This document shows positions 54,990-64,000 of a stretch of 64,000 nucleotides of DNA, piece by piece. The notes beneath the pieces are model-generated. The model worked only from the letters and a program-made list of their open reading frames with translations. It was not told the DNA's origin and made no database searches. The stretch is taken from contig CAJINV010000004.1 in the NCBI GenBank assembly GCA_905178155.1, forward strand, positions 3,187,014 to 3,251,013, written 5' to 3'. Position 1 is the first letter of the stretch. Each line of letters opens with the position of its first letter. A program made the position numbers and the translations under genes. Source of the DNA: Amoebophrya sp. A120 (Eukaryota; Sar; Dinophyceae; Syndiniales; Amoebophryaceae).

Positions 54990-57908
54990 TCACCAGCGTG
55001 TCCCAAAGCTCTTGCAAAGATTTGGGCCAGGAACTTTTCGCCGCTTGTCCTCTCGCTTCTCCTTCGAAAACCTACGAGTGTTCTGCACGAGTCGAAATGA
55101 TTGATAGACGCGCTCGCAGAATGGATCCAGCGAAAAAACATAAACAAAACGTAGAAATTGAAATACACTGCAAACCCAAATAAGCATGTAACATAAGCAA
55201 GTAGCCACTTCAGTTCGACAAGATGACTACGCAGCGGGCTCTGCAAAGGGAAATCGAAATCCTTGAAAGTGCTATCAGTTCTTCTTACCTGCTCCTGACC
55301 ACCCCCGGATGAACTACCCTTGACGTCCAACTGCTGCAAAAATTCCGGCACGAGGCGCACGTGCCGCGACGGAAAGTGCACTGCAAATTCCTTCCACGGT
55401 AAAAAGTCCGCGAACGGAAACCGCAAGGCGTCCGACAACACCACCGGAATACACCCACTAAAGAAAGATTCAAAAACCCGTCCGTTCGTGTAGCCGACGC
55501 CCTTCGGCACGAGGCAGAACTTGCAGTTCCCCATGGTTTCGTAGTACTTCACGACGGGCGTCAGGTGCCCGCCCAGGCTCGTTTTGTAGGAAAAACTGTT
55601 TTCCCCAAACTTGTCCTGCTCCAGCGCCCACTGCTGAATCTGGGCACGGATCTTGCTCGCGGGGAGCATATGGCGTTCTCAACTGTTACATTCTCAGCTG
55701 TTACATGGATTTGTGATGCAAGAGCAGCAATATGGAAAGGGGCAGGCTTGCGAGTCTCGCATCACAAATCTGCAACAGATTTAGAAAGATGCTGTTTAGC
55801 TCTCTGATGATTTGTCATGCGAAGCACCTTAATCTTCTGGCGACTTATTGGGATTTTGCATGACAAATCATGTAACAGCTGAGAATGTAACAGTTGCGAG
55901 CGCCATAGAGCACGTTTGACGTTTCGAAGTCAAACGGCGGCTTCGTCACCGTTTCCTCGTACAGGGAATGTTGCAACGCGCCCCGGAAGCAGAAGAGAAA
56001 CTCTCTTTCCGCATACGGCTTCCGATACAGCCGAAACTTCCGCATCGCGAAGAAATCGATGTGCTGGGGCAGGACCACGTCTTTCCGCTCGTCGAAGCAG
56101 TCCAGACAGTGCTGCGTGGCGTTTATCCACAGAAAAAACCCATCAACGTCCACTTTTTGCATGACAAACACAGGACTTGATACATGTTTTGCACGACAAA
56201 TTGGATGTGGATGGGTGTTTTCTCCTGGATAGCGTTGGTGTCGATCATGTCCAGCGGGTTGGATTCGACGACGAGCAAGATCGCTTTGTCCACCCGCAAC
56301 TCCGGATGCGCGACGAGCTCCCTAGCCCCCCAGAATTCGTGCGCGAAGAGGAAGATGTGGTCTTTTTTGCGGAAGCTGTCGAAGTACTGCAACGTGGGGA
56401 ACAGCTCTCGGTACGCTTCCCGCATCACCTCCGTACTGTCCTGCAACGGTGGGTCAAACGCCTCGCGCTGGTACCCATTGTGGTAGAAGGGGACGAAAAA
56501 GAAGTCGGCGAGATCGGGGTCGGTGGTACGGCAGAAGGACTGCTCGAGCCACCGGTGCAGCAGAACCTCGATGCCTTCCTGTCCGAAGGACGTCGAGAGC
56601 CGGAGGTTCGTGTATTTTTGGACGGTCGGGTTGTCGTACACATAGACGGTTTTTTTCATCTTGCTGATTCTATTTCCATCTTCGGAAGTTGTAGTACTTC
56701 TAGAACCCTGATTTGTTGCGCCGGCACATGAATTCGCTGTGGTCTTATTTCGATTTTTCATTTTCCCCCACGACTGCAGCTGTTCTCCTGATTGGCCTTC
56801 TTCTGTGCCGTCCTCCCGCAAGCGTTCTCCATACACCAAGGGCACCAGCGGCTGCACCCACTGCAACACATTCAGGTTCCCCTCCGCCAGTGCGACGAGG
56901 ATACGATAGGCGTTCAGGGTTTCGGTCGCACCGAGCTGCTTCTCGACCAGTGGCAGCGAGTTCACCTATCCTGTGCAAAAGTATCGCACAGTACTCGTAT
57001 TGCAATCAATCTTTTTCTTAAGGTAAATTCGCATTACAAATTTTATTTCTCATGTGTGTAAATGCATTTATACGAATACGATACTTTTGCAGTTCATATC
57101 ACCAAAATCGTCGCAATCAGGAACTGGTACCAGGATTTTGAAAACTTCGGAAAATCAGCGGCAGTAGAGGAGGTCGATATTCCAGGAGCAGGCTTGATAC
57201 CGCCGCCTTCGTGGTCTGCTAGTTCTTGTGCCCGCGCGACGTGCTGGTCAGAGCTAGAAGAAACAGTAGCTGCGGAAGAGTCTGTGGCTGCGCCTCCACT
57301 CCCAACATGACCACTGAAGTAGTCCGGTGGTGCGGATAAAATGCACAGTCCGTCCTGAACCAATCGGGAGTAGAGTTCGAAGCAAAACTTTCGGTGGTCG
57401 GTCGGTAGGACCGTGGAATCCAGAAAACCCGCGTAGTATTCCACGTGCTCCCATTCCTCTGGATGCAATACCTTTTCGTACAGGCAGGCGAGAGCAAACT
57501 CATTTCCGCACAGAAAAAAGTAAAAACATGCTAGTACCGCGGTGCGAAAAAAAAGAGCGCAGAGGGCCCCCGCGTTGCAGGGGTCGTGACTGGACCTGGA
57601 ATGGTACGTGACGGAACGTCTTCTGTTCTTGAGTTTACCCCACGCGGACGGAGGCAAAAAATGTGGGAAGAAAGACCGCAGACGAAATCTTCGCTTTCGT
57701 CCTCGTGTTCTTGTTTTGCGGCGCCATCTGCAGCTTCCGGACCATCTGGCTCCTGGACGATGTTCTTTAGGTCCACCATGTATGTTAATGTTGATCGTCC
57801 ATGCTGCAGCATCACCTCGTGGTTCTTGTGCACTTCGTGCCGGGGCCGCATCTTCACGGCCGCGAGACACTGCTTTATTGCCCTCCGTTCCTCCACGGCA
57901 CATCGCAT
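54990..57908 (-). CDS. Exostosin-family (GT47-like) glycosyltransferase
   Basis: Exons after the first are 56232..56961, 55908..56118, 55289..55663 and 54990..55082, with matching phases; three introns are mobile elements, the last is GT-AG. The 5' part (57099..57908) needs one more intron near 57570..57660 that I could not place: the ATG at 57908 (MRCAVEERRAIKQCLAAVK) and the later frame (ALFFRTAVLACFYFFLCG, a type-II anchor) differ. Exostosin marks are VYVYDNP, DPDLADFFFVPFYHNGY, HIFLFAHEFWGARE, KDVVLPQHIDFF, REFLFCFRGAL, CKFCLVPKGVGYTNGRVFES and GCIPVVLSDALRFPFADFLPW. Members are Golgi enzymes that extend polysaccharides or glycans; the specificity here is unknown. Confidence 0.85.
55669..55907 (-). 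mobile_element. Introner, GTTCTCAACTGTTACA family
   Basis: A 239-bp element flanked by GAGCA at 55664..55668 and 55908..55912, with ends nearly identical to the copy at 36130. Excision joins FETSNVL to PASKIRAQ in the exostosin gene. Confidence 0.9.
56124..56231 (-). mobile_element. Short 108-bp introner
   Basis: Ends TATCCA then GAAAA and CCCATC blocks on both sides, flanked by GCGTT at 56119..56123 and 56232..56236. The core has the same paired TTTTTGCATGACAAACACAG word as the 98-bp element at 34835. Excision joins MIDTNA to TQHCLDCF in frame. Confidence 0.85.
56967..57098 (-). mobile_element. Introner, TGCAAAAGTATCG family
   Basis: A 132-bp element flanked by TCACC at 56962..56966 and 57099..57103, with ends as in the copy at 48793. 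Excision joins IATILV to NSLPLVEKQ in frame. Confidence 0.9.
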
Positions 57909-58056
57909 GGTGCTTCTGAGAGGATTCGAACAGAACGGCTCAGCCTCACACCTTTCTTGTACTTCTGGTTCTATACCAACCTGGCTCGGCCTAAACTAAA
58001 CCAGAATCAACGATGTTGAATCTCCTCACGACGGACCAACCTCCGCGATCATGTGT

Positions 58057-58182
58057 TTAAAAGTCGTCGAACCCTCCAATGGGTTGCCGTTTCCTGGCGT
58101 ACTGGCTGTCGCGACCGAAGAAGCCAATGCAGGCCAACACGACACTGACCAGCAAGGCAAGTAACACGTAGTAGGCAAACAT
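58057..58182 (-). CDS. 41-aa single-pass membrane peptide
   Basis: The ATG at 58182 begins MFAYYVLLALLVSVVLACIG, a textbook membrane helix, followed by FFGRDSQYARKRQPIGGFDD and one last Phe. Length and layout (helix at the very N-terminus, short basic then acidic tail) resemble small subunits of membrane complexes such as oligosaccharyltransferase or respiratory complexes, but no family is recognised. It sits between the exostosin and CNNM genes on the same strand, with about 150 bp to the exostosin start. Confidence 0.5.
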   Translation of the reverse strand: MFAYYVLLALLVSVVLACIGFFGRDSQYARKRQPIGGFDDF

Positions 58183-58971
58183 GATTTTTTTTTTGCTTCG
58201 TGTTCGGATTTCGAAGGTGGTGTTGATGTACGCTTTTATTACAGTCGAGCGAGTGCGATGGTGCAGAAGTTCGACGATTATGCACAATCAAGGCATGGCA
58301 TACGTTTGAGAACCAGCAGATTACAGCACACTTTCAACACCTTGTCGTGGCCAGAAAACATCCTATTTCGAAAAGCAGGTGCAGGGCAGCCGTAGCGTGA
58401 ATGCATGGACGGCTGCTCCACCCGAGTCAGTGCCTGCGTTTGCTGAAAAGGATGTGGAACACGTTATGGTTCTCTCACACGACTACGAGAGCTTCGAAAG
58501 CTTCCACGACTTCATCACCCGCATCTTTCCATTTGATGATAGTCTGAGCACTTCACTGAGATACTAACGTTCACATCGCAACGACAACGTCATCTTGACC
58601 AGTACGCAAGCCCGACAGGCCGATAGTTTCAGTCTCATCGTATGTCTACTTCCACAAGCAAGAGGACTGATGATCGAAAGACTGACCTTCAACGTCGGAA
58701 CTGACATGCGCAAGCACTGTCGGGTCGTGTTCGTATCGATATTGAACGTGATTAGTACGACAGCATAGTACTTCGTCGAGGTCGATACGCAGAGATGAAT
58801 AAGAGGTTAATAGATACTGTACTGCATTCATACATGCGAAACTTGATGGAGGTGGGAGTGGAAAAATTTACGGGGGAAGATCATCGTCGTCAGTATCTTC
58901 ATCTTGCTAGCATAGAAAAAATCACATACGACGGGGGCAACGAGAAATCTAATATCACAATTGTATCGCGT
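58183..58971. other. Intergenic, no supported gene
   Basis: Spacer between the small peptide and the CNNM stop codon. Short frames only. Confidence 0.5.
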
Positions 58972-61900
58972 TCAGACACTGTTAAAGTTGTCTTGTGACG
59001 CGTTTCCTTTACTGGTGACACGCCTGCTGGATTTCTGCCACGTGCCGTCGTTGGCGGTTTCCAGGTTGCCGCTCACCTGCGTTTTCAGGCGCGCGAAGCT
59101 CTGGCGCATCTTCGAGCCCCGCAGGTGGTTGTGCGCCGTGGCGGTCGGGTTGGCCGTTGATGATGCTGATGTGCCAGAGAAATCAAGAGGACCAGAAAAA
59201 GCTCCTGCTGGTGCCGCATCCCCTGAAGAGGACATCACCGCGACGTCTTTGATTACAACGGTTTTATTGTTACTTCGGGTCTTTTTGGGGTACTGAATGA
59301 ACGCCGGCTGGTCCTCGTTGTGAAACATGCTTTTTCGCGGTTTATTTGTTCCAAAAATCATATTACCCCCCGACGCCGATTGGATGGAGGTCACCGACGA
59401 ACCTGCCCCAGGTGGAACAGCTGGTGCACCTCCAAACTGCACGACTGGGGACAGGTGCACAAAGGTGGAGCCCCGTCCAGAAGTGCTGGGGCTTCGATTG
59501 ACGTTGATTGCACTGGTGCTCCCAACTAGTACACCTGCGCCACCTTGATGCGGATCCCCCTGGTGATGTTGTTCTACCGCTTTCACCCGCGCGTGCTCCA
59601 TCTCGACCTGCTTCCGTGCGAGCATCATCATGGTCCGCAACTTCCGGGCCTTTTCCGTGACCGCGAGGCTATGGGAGTGCGCGGTGTCCAGGTCGGGCAG
59701 GCACTTGGCCTTCTCCAGCGACTTCGCCTCCTCGTAGTTCGCCCGGGAGATCTTCACGATGCAGACTTCGTGCGAAGAAATCCACGCGGAATACGCCGGA
59801 GTGATCCTCTGGTACCCCTCCGCGCCGGTGTCCCCCCGCGGGACCAGCGCCTCGATGTTCAGGACCGCGTTCGAGCCCAGGTCCTGCTGGAACTGCGACA
59901 AAGGCAACGCCGAGCCGTGCGAAAACACGTGGTGGTGCGCGATGCGCACGACCCCGGTGAGCACGATAATCATGTCGTCGCAGGGTTTGCCGGCCTGCAG
60001 CAAAAAGTCCTCCTGTTCCGGCAACGCCGAGTGGCTGTTCTTCTTCACGCGCACCTCGACCTGCGCGCCCGTCGCCAGCAGCCAGCGCAGCGCCTTGCCG
60101 CCGATCCACCCCTCCCCGACCTGCCGCATGTGCCCGGTCTGAAACCGCCACGGCAGGCGGCTTTTTAGCATGCTGGTCCAGGACGCGCGAGAAGAACTAT
60201 GGATGTGTCAGGTTTGAAATCGTCAGAGTTGAATAAATAGTTTGTCATGCATAAAATGGATGCCAGTTGGAGCCCAGTTTTCAATTGGCGCATGACAAAT
60301 TTTGGCGATGCCTAAATCCAGTTTGTGATGCTGTTTGGGTAAGGAAGACGCCTTTTGTCATGCTACTTTAGCAGCTCTATTTCTATCCCTCAACAGGCTT
60401 GCAATCTGCCTCCCTTGCCTACTCTGCAAGACAGGCACTTTGTGGGTTGCATTTTATGCATCACAAATTATTTCAACTTTGACGATTTCAATCCTGACGC
60501 TTCCATAAGAACCTGCTGCGTCGTGGTCGGACAGCAGTTCTTCCCGGCCAACTGAACCTTCCATCCGAGTCTTATGAACTGCAAAAGTATCGCACTCGTA
60601 TAAATGCATTACAAATTTCCTCAGCGTGAAAAATAAAATTTGTAATGCTGATTTACCTTAGGGAAAAGATTTTTTGTGATGCATGATTACAATACGAGTA
60701 CGACACAACTTTTGCACAGGATAAGTCTTACTCACGGCCAGTTCGTGGAACAGTTCCGGCCCGGGGTAGTTCTCCCGCAGGTGCGCACACAAGACCGCAA
60801 TCTCGAAGGGCGTCAACGGACTCTCGGCCAGCGCCTTGTTGAAGACGCGCATGCTCATGGGGTCCACGTTGTAGAAGTGTTGGCCACCGCGGAGCTTCGA
60901 GGCCGGCTCGTGGACCATCTTCGTGAGTTCCAGCAGCTGCTCACGCTCTTCCAGTAGTTCATCCCCTTGCGACGCTTGACTCTTCATCGCAATGCCGCTG
61001 CCGCTAGCACTGCTGACCGTGGAATTATGGTGTCGCCCGGTCATTTCCGACATTGTCTGCAGCTCGATCTGTGAGGCGTTCTTTCGTTTATTGTTGGCAG
61101 ATTTGGTATTCCTCTTGGATCCCGAGTTAATTATATCGTCTGCTGATGTGCTGTTGTTTTCCTTGTTATCTACGCTTGTTCCAGCAGCAGCTCCAGTAGT
61201 CGCAGCAGCACCAACGGTTGTTCCCCCTTCCTCGTCGCTGCTCGAGGTTTCCATGCTGAGCGCGCCGTGCAGCAGCGTTTTCGCGACGTCCTCCTTGGCT
61301 TCGAGCACCTCTAGGGGCAAAGCCGCAGACTCGTCGTCGAACTCCTGGCCGAGAATCTCCTCGAAGATGTCCTCTTTGGAGAAGACGCCGATATGGCGTT
61401 CTCAAATGTTACATTCTCAACTTGTCATGCAAGAATGGGAAAAGTGAAAGGGGGGAGGTTGCACCTGTAGCATTACAAGTTCCGGACCGATTTAAGTGGT
61501 GTCTAGCCCTTCGCAAATTTGTCATGCGAAGCAGCTTGAACTTGATCGTGTGAATGATGATAGTGTTTTTGCATGACAAATTCATGTAACAGTTGAGAAG
61601 GTAACCGATTTGAGAACCCCATAGCCGAGTAACTTTCGCGTGTCCTCCTCCACGACCAGCGCGAGGTGCGCAATGGTGTATGACAGTGCACAACTGCCCC
61701 TCCCCTTCATTTGTCATGCAAAATACCCAGCCCATCCTTTGTCCCTTGGCACTGAATGCATGACAAGTTCTGGTAGCCCAAATAGCAGTGCAATCCAGTA
61801 GACATTATTTGTCATGCAAAACCGGCACTGTTGCTGATGCTTGTATTGCCGTTCATGCTATACAAATGAGGGAAAGGGGGAGTTGTGCAATGTCATATGG

Positions 61901-62912
61901 TGCCCTTTTTGAACACATTGATGGCGAACCCGCAACTGTGCTGCGGGTAGAAAGTCACGTACGTCCGGGCAAACATCTGGAGGAAATCCTTCACGGGCAT
62001 GGCGTCATCCGGGTCCACAAGCATCAAATCTCGTGTGAGGAGAATCGCGACAATGCTGTGTTCGTCCTCCAGGGAGTAGATGGGCACCCGGGAAAAGCCA
62101 GACTTCCAGATCAAAGCCACGGTGTCGTAATCTAGAATGGTGTTAAACGGCAGCTTGAACACGTCTGGAAACGGCGTCATCACGTCGGTTACCTTTTTGT
62201 CCTTAAAGGAAAGCGCGCCTTGCAACACCTGTTCCTCCAGACTGGACAAGTGCGCCGCCTGCGCCTGCACCTTGAGCAAGTACATGAGTTCCTTGCGGCT
62301 GTAGCTGGTGCCCAGCTCCTCGCCCAGCACGTAGTCCAGCGCCTTCGCGATCGGAAAGGCCAGGGGGAACAGCAAAAACCCGAAGACGTACACGACCCAG
62401 ATTGTGTGCGCGCCGACGAGGAGCGCGTAGCGGGAGCAGGCAGACTGGGGCACGATCTCGCCGAAGATGACGATAACCCCCGAACTGACGATGAAGCCCA
62501 TGACCCCGCCGGCCATGTCGCCCATAAAGATCGCGAGCGCGGCATTTACCATCACGTTCCCGAGGAGAAGCGTGCAGAGCAGCAAATTCCCGTGTTTCCG
62601 CACCGGGTAGATGCGTCGCGCGTACTTCTTCTGCTCCTCGTCGTCGCCGTTGATGACGATCTCCAAGCCCGCGAGGTCGAGGCCGAGCAACCCCAGAGTT
62701 AGCCCGGAGAACAGCCCGGATAGACAGATGAGGATCACCACCATGACGTAGTCGAGGAAGCTGCTGCCCTCCGAGGCTTTGAACCCGCAGTAGCCTTCCA
62801 CATTCGCGCCGCAGCTGCAGTCCGCATCCGCCGTGCACACCAGTTGGCCCCGCAACGACGTGTAATTGGCGAAGATCGCCGTGTAGTCCGTCAATGGACT
62901 GCTGTCCGCCAT
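58972..62912 (-). CDS. CNNM: CNNM-type (DUF21-CBS-CNBH) Mg2+ transporter
   Basis: Five exons (61898..62912, 61624..61673, 60724..61386, 60508..60567, 58972..60192) give 1002 aa; all four introns are mobile elements. After a short Cys-bearing lumenal N-terminus comes a DUF21 membrane domain: ILICLSGLFSGLTLGLLGLD, LLLCTLLLGNVMVNAALAIF and VIVIFGEIVPQSACSRYAL. A CBS pair follows (KVTDVMTPFPDVFKLP, SRVPIYSLEDEHSIVAIL, then IAHLALVVEEDTRKLLGVFS and EDIFEEILGQEFDDES). A Ser/Asn-rich insert precedes a cyclic-nucleotide-binding-homology domain (DFLLQAGKPCDDMIIVLTG). This order is that of eukaryotic CNNM proteins, which move or regulate Mg2+ at the plasma membrane. The tail of about 200 residues is low complexity. 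Confidence 0.9.
60198..60507 (-). mobile_element. Introner, GTCAGGATTGAAATCG family
   Basis: A 310-bp element flanked by AGAAC at 60193..60197 and 60508..60512; ends match the copy at 8305. Excision joins DAAGS to SRASWTS in frame in the CNNM gene. Confidence 0.9.
60573..60723 (-). mobile_element. Introner, TGCAAAAGTATCG family
   Basis: A 151-bp element flanked by AGTCT at 60568..60572 and 60724..60728. It lies only 60 bp from the element at 60198, leaving a 20-codon exon between two introners. Confidence 0.9.
61392..61623 (-). mobile_element. Introner, GTTCTCAACTGTTACA family
   Basis: A 232-bp element flanked by GCCGA at 61387..61391 and 61624..61628. Excision joins DTRKLLG to VFSKEDIF inside the second CBS motif. 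Confidence 0.9.
61679..61897 (-). mobile_element. Introner, GTGCACAACTCCCC family
   Basis: A 219-bp element flanked by TGGTG at 61674..61678 and 61898..61902; ends as in the copy at 7317. Only 50 bp separates it from the element at 61392. Excision joins NVFKKGT to IAHLALV. Confidence 0.9.
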
Positions 62913-63852
62913 GATGGGCTATTATTTGTAGTCGGAAGATTGGATCAAGTACTCGAAGCTCGTCGTGGTGGCGGTGCTGGGGGGAAGATGACTAGTTTGT
63001 GTTTTGCTCTTGGTCGTGAGGAAACTACACCTGCATATCAGGCATTGAGAGGGAATAACAAACTGAAGCCTTCTAATCTACCTCAACGAATCAATATCTC
63101 GCTGTAACATCATTCTTCACGGGTGTGGGTGGTCAAATAAACAGGGATTCATCGGAGAAAATACTTATGCAATAGTCAGGTGTGACTCCAGAGCTTGCAA
63201 GCCATACTCGAAGCCTGTTTCATCAAAGTGGAAATCAGATTTTCACTAATTGTAGCATTCGACGTCTACGCAGCAGAAGATTGTAAGTAGAGCACACAGC
63301 ACGGCGTGTTTGCGAAAGAACGATATCGGAGGGACGTACGGAAAAGTGATATTTTGAACGATGTTAGGAAAATTACGGACGACACAAATATCAACCGAGG
63401 GAGAAGATGTTTCAAGCAGAGCCGATTTTCCACTTACGCTGTGTCAACCGAGCTATTTTTTTTTTTTCGTGCAACAAGGAGCTTCTTAGTGTTGAAAGTC
63501 CAACAACCGAAACGGATTTGAACGATTAGCGCGAGATGGAGAGTTCAAAACGAAATAGTTTTACGTCGATGAAACCTCAACCTGTCCTGTCACAACCGAG
63601 ATTGCAATGATGCTACAGCACCGAGACTGGTGAGGACATCCAGGACGATATGTTGCACCGCGCGTGCCGCGCGTGCACTCGCATCCGCAAAATCATCCTG
63701 ATTGATCAGAAGCGTGACAATCAAGCCATGTAGTTGCGCGTAAGAATGGTGAAGTTCTATTATTTGCTTCGACAACAACTTCAACTATCAAGTGTACATT
63801 TCCTTCCCGATGCTACTTTACCTCGGGTGCTACTAACTTACTTACTCGTTCT
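62913..63852. other. Upstream of CNNM; one unassigned open frame
   Basis: Mostly AT-rich. A minus-strand frame at 63590..63784 (MKLLSKQIIELHHSYAQL start) is protein-like and Ala-rich, but has no recognisable family, and no exon partner was found. Confidence 0.4.
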
Positions 63853-64000
63853 TCACAACCTTTGCCTTTTGCTCGGATGAAGGGCATGATCAAGCTCCTC
63901 CTCCTTCCGCCCCATCTCGTCCGCCGCATGAAGAAGATCCTCTTCACTAGAAATTTGCAGCGACGTGTCAAAAAGCGACACCATGACGTTTTTCAATTTT
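63853..64000 (-). CDS. C-terminal end of a further gene (partial)
   Basis: An open frame entering from the right edge: NVMVSLFDTSLQISSEEDLL, then HAADEMGRKEEELDHALHP and a basic end SKRQRL with the stop at 63853. The acidic, helical composition is protein-like. The 5' part is outside the window, or translation starts at the ATG at 63985. No family recognised. Confidence 0.5.
   Translation of the reverse strand, partial: KLKNVMVSLFDTSLQISSEEDLLHAADEMGRKEEELDHALHPSKRQRL

Noticed and set aside
57900-57945. tRNA-like TTCGAAT loop on the minus strand
   Set aside because: The flanking bases do not pair into a T-stem and no other tRNA arms are present.

Overview
This is nuclear DNA from a eukaryote, most likely an alveolate of the dinoflagellate lineage. 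The best fit is a compact parasitic form such as Amoebophrya (Syndiniales). Supporting points are the dense gene packing, the absence of any convincing plus-strand gene (every supported gene is on the minus strand, one long unidirectional cluster), very long Ser/Gly/Thr low-complexity inserts, short GT-AG introns, and a second intron class made of mobile elements. Published Amoebophrya genomes are known for introner elements and non-canonical introns. The species assignment is inference.

Layout, left to right. 0-11 kb: N-terminus of a cyclic-nucleotide-binding protein that looks like PKG; a J-domain protein; a five-exon protein with seven PPGG motifs of the JUPITER/SPIRAL1 kind; and a secreted or Golgi DxD glycosyltransferase. 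11-17 kb: repeat-rich DNA with an assembly gap. 17-27 kb: a low-complexity protein with a PDZ-like domain, a small acylated protein split by a 1.06-kb element, and an MFS-type transporter. 28-36.5 kb: a P2X-receptor-like channel and a kringle-containing multi-pass membrane protein. 37-42 kb: a poorly resolved locus, a GC-rich block and a 68-bp satellite array. 42-54 kb: a large gene ending in an atypical kinase-like domain, a 136-aa protein, a basic membrane protein and a 776-aa membrane protein. 55-64 kb: an exostosin-type glycosyltransferase, a 41-aa membrane peptide, a CNNM-type Mg2+ transporter and the end of a further gene.

The outstanding feature is the intron system. Twenty elements of 98-317 bp interrupt seven genes. 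Nearly all start with TAT and end with ATA, carry terminal inverted repeats, and are flanked by a 5-bp direct repeat (perfect in most cases). Removing the element plus one repeat copy restores an uninterrupted reading frame in every case, although the element boundaries carry no GT-AG. At least five families with unrelated ends are present, and most share an internal TGCATGACAAA-like word. The window therefore holds several transposon families that behave as introns. Exon coordinates below were worked out by hand from reading frame, phase and splice or repeat boundaries; no transcript evidence was available.
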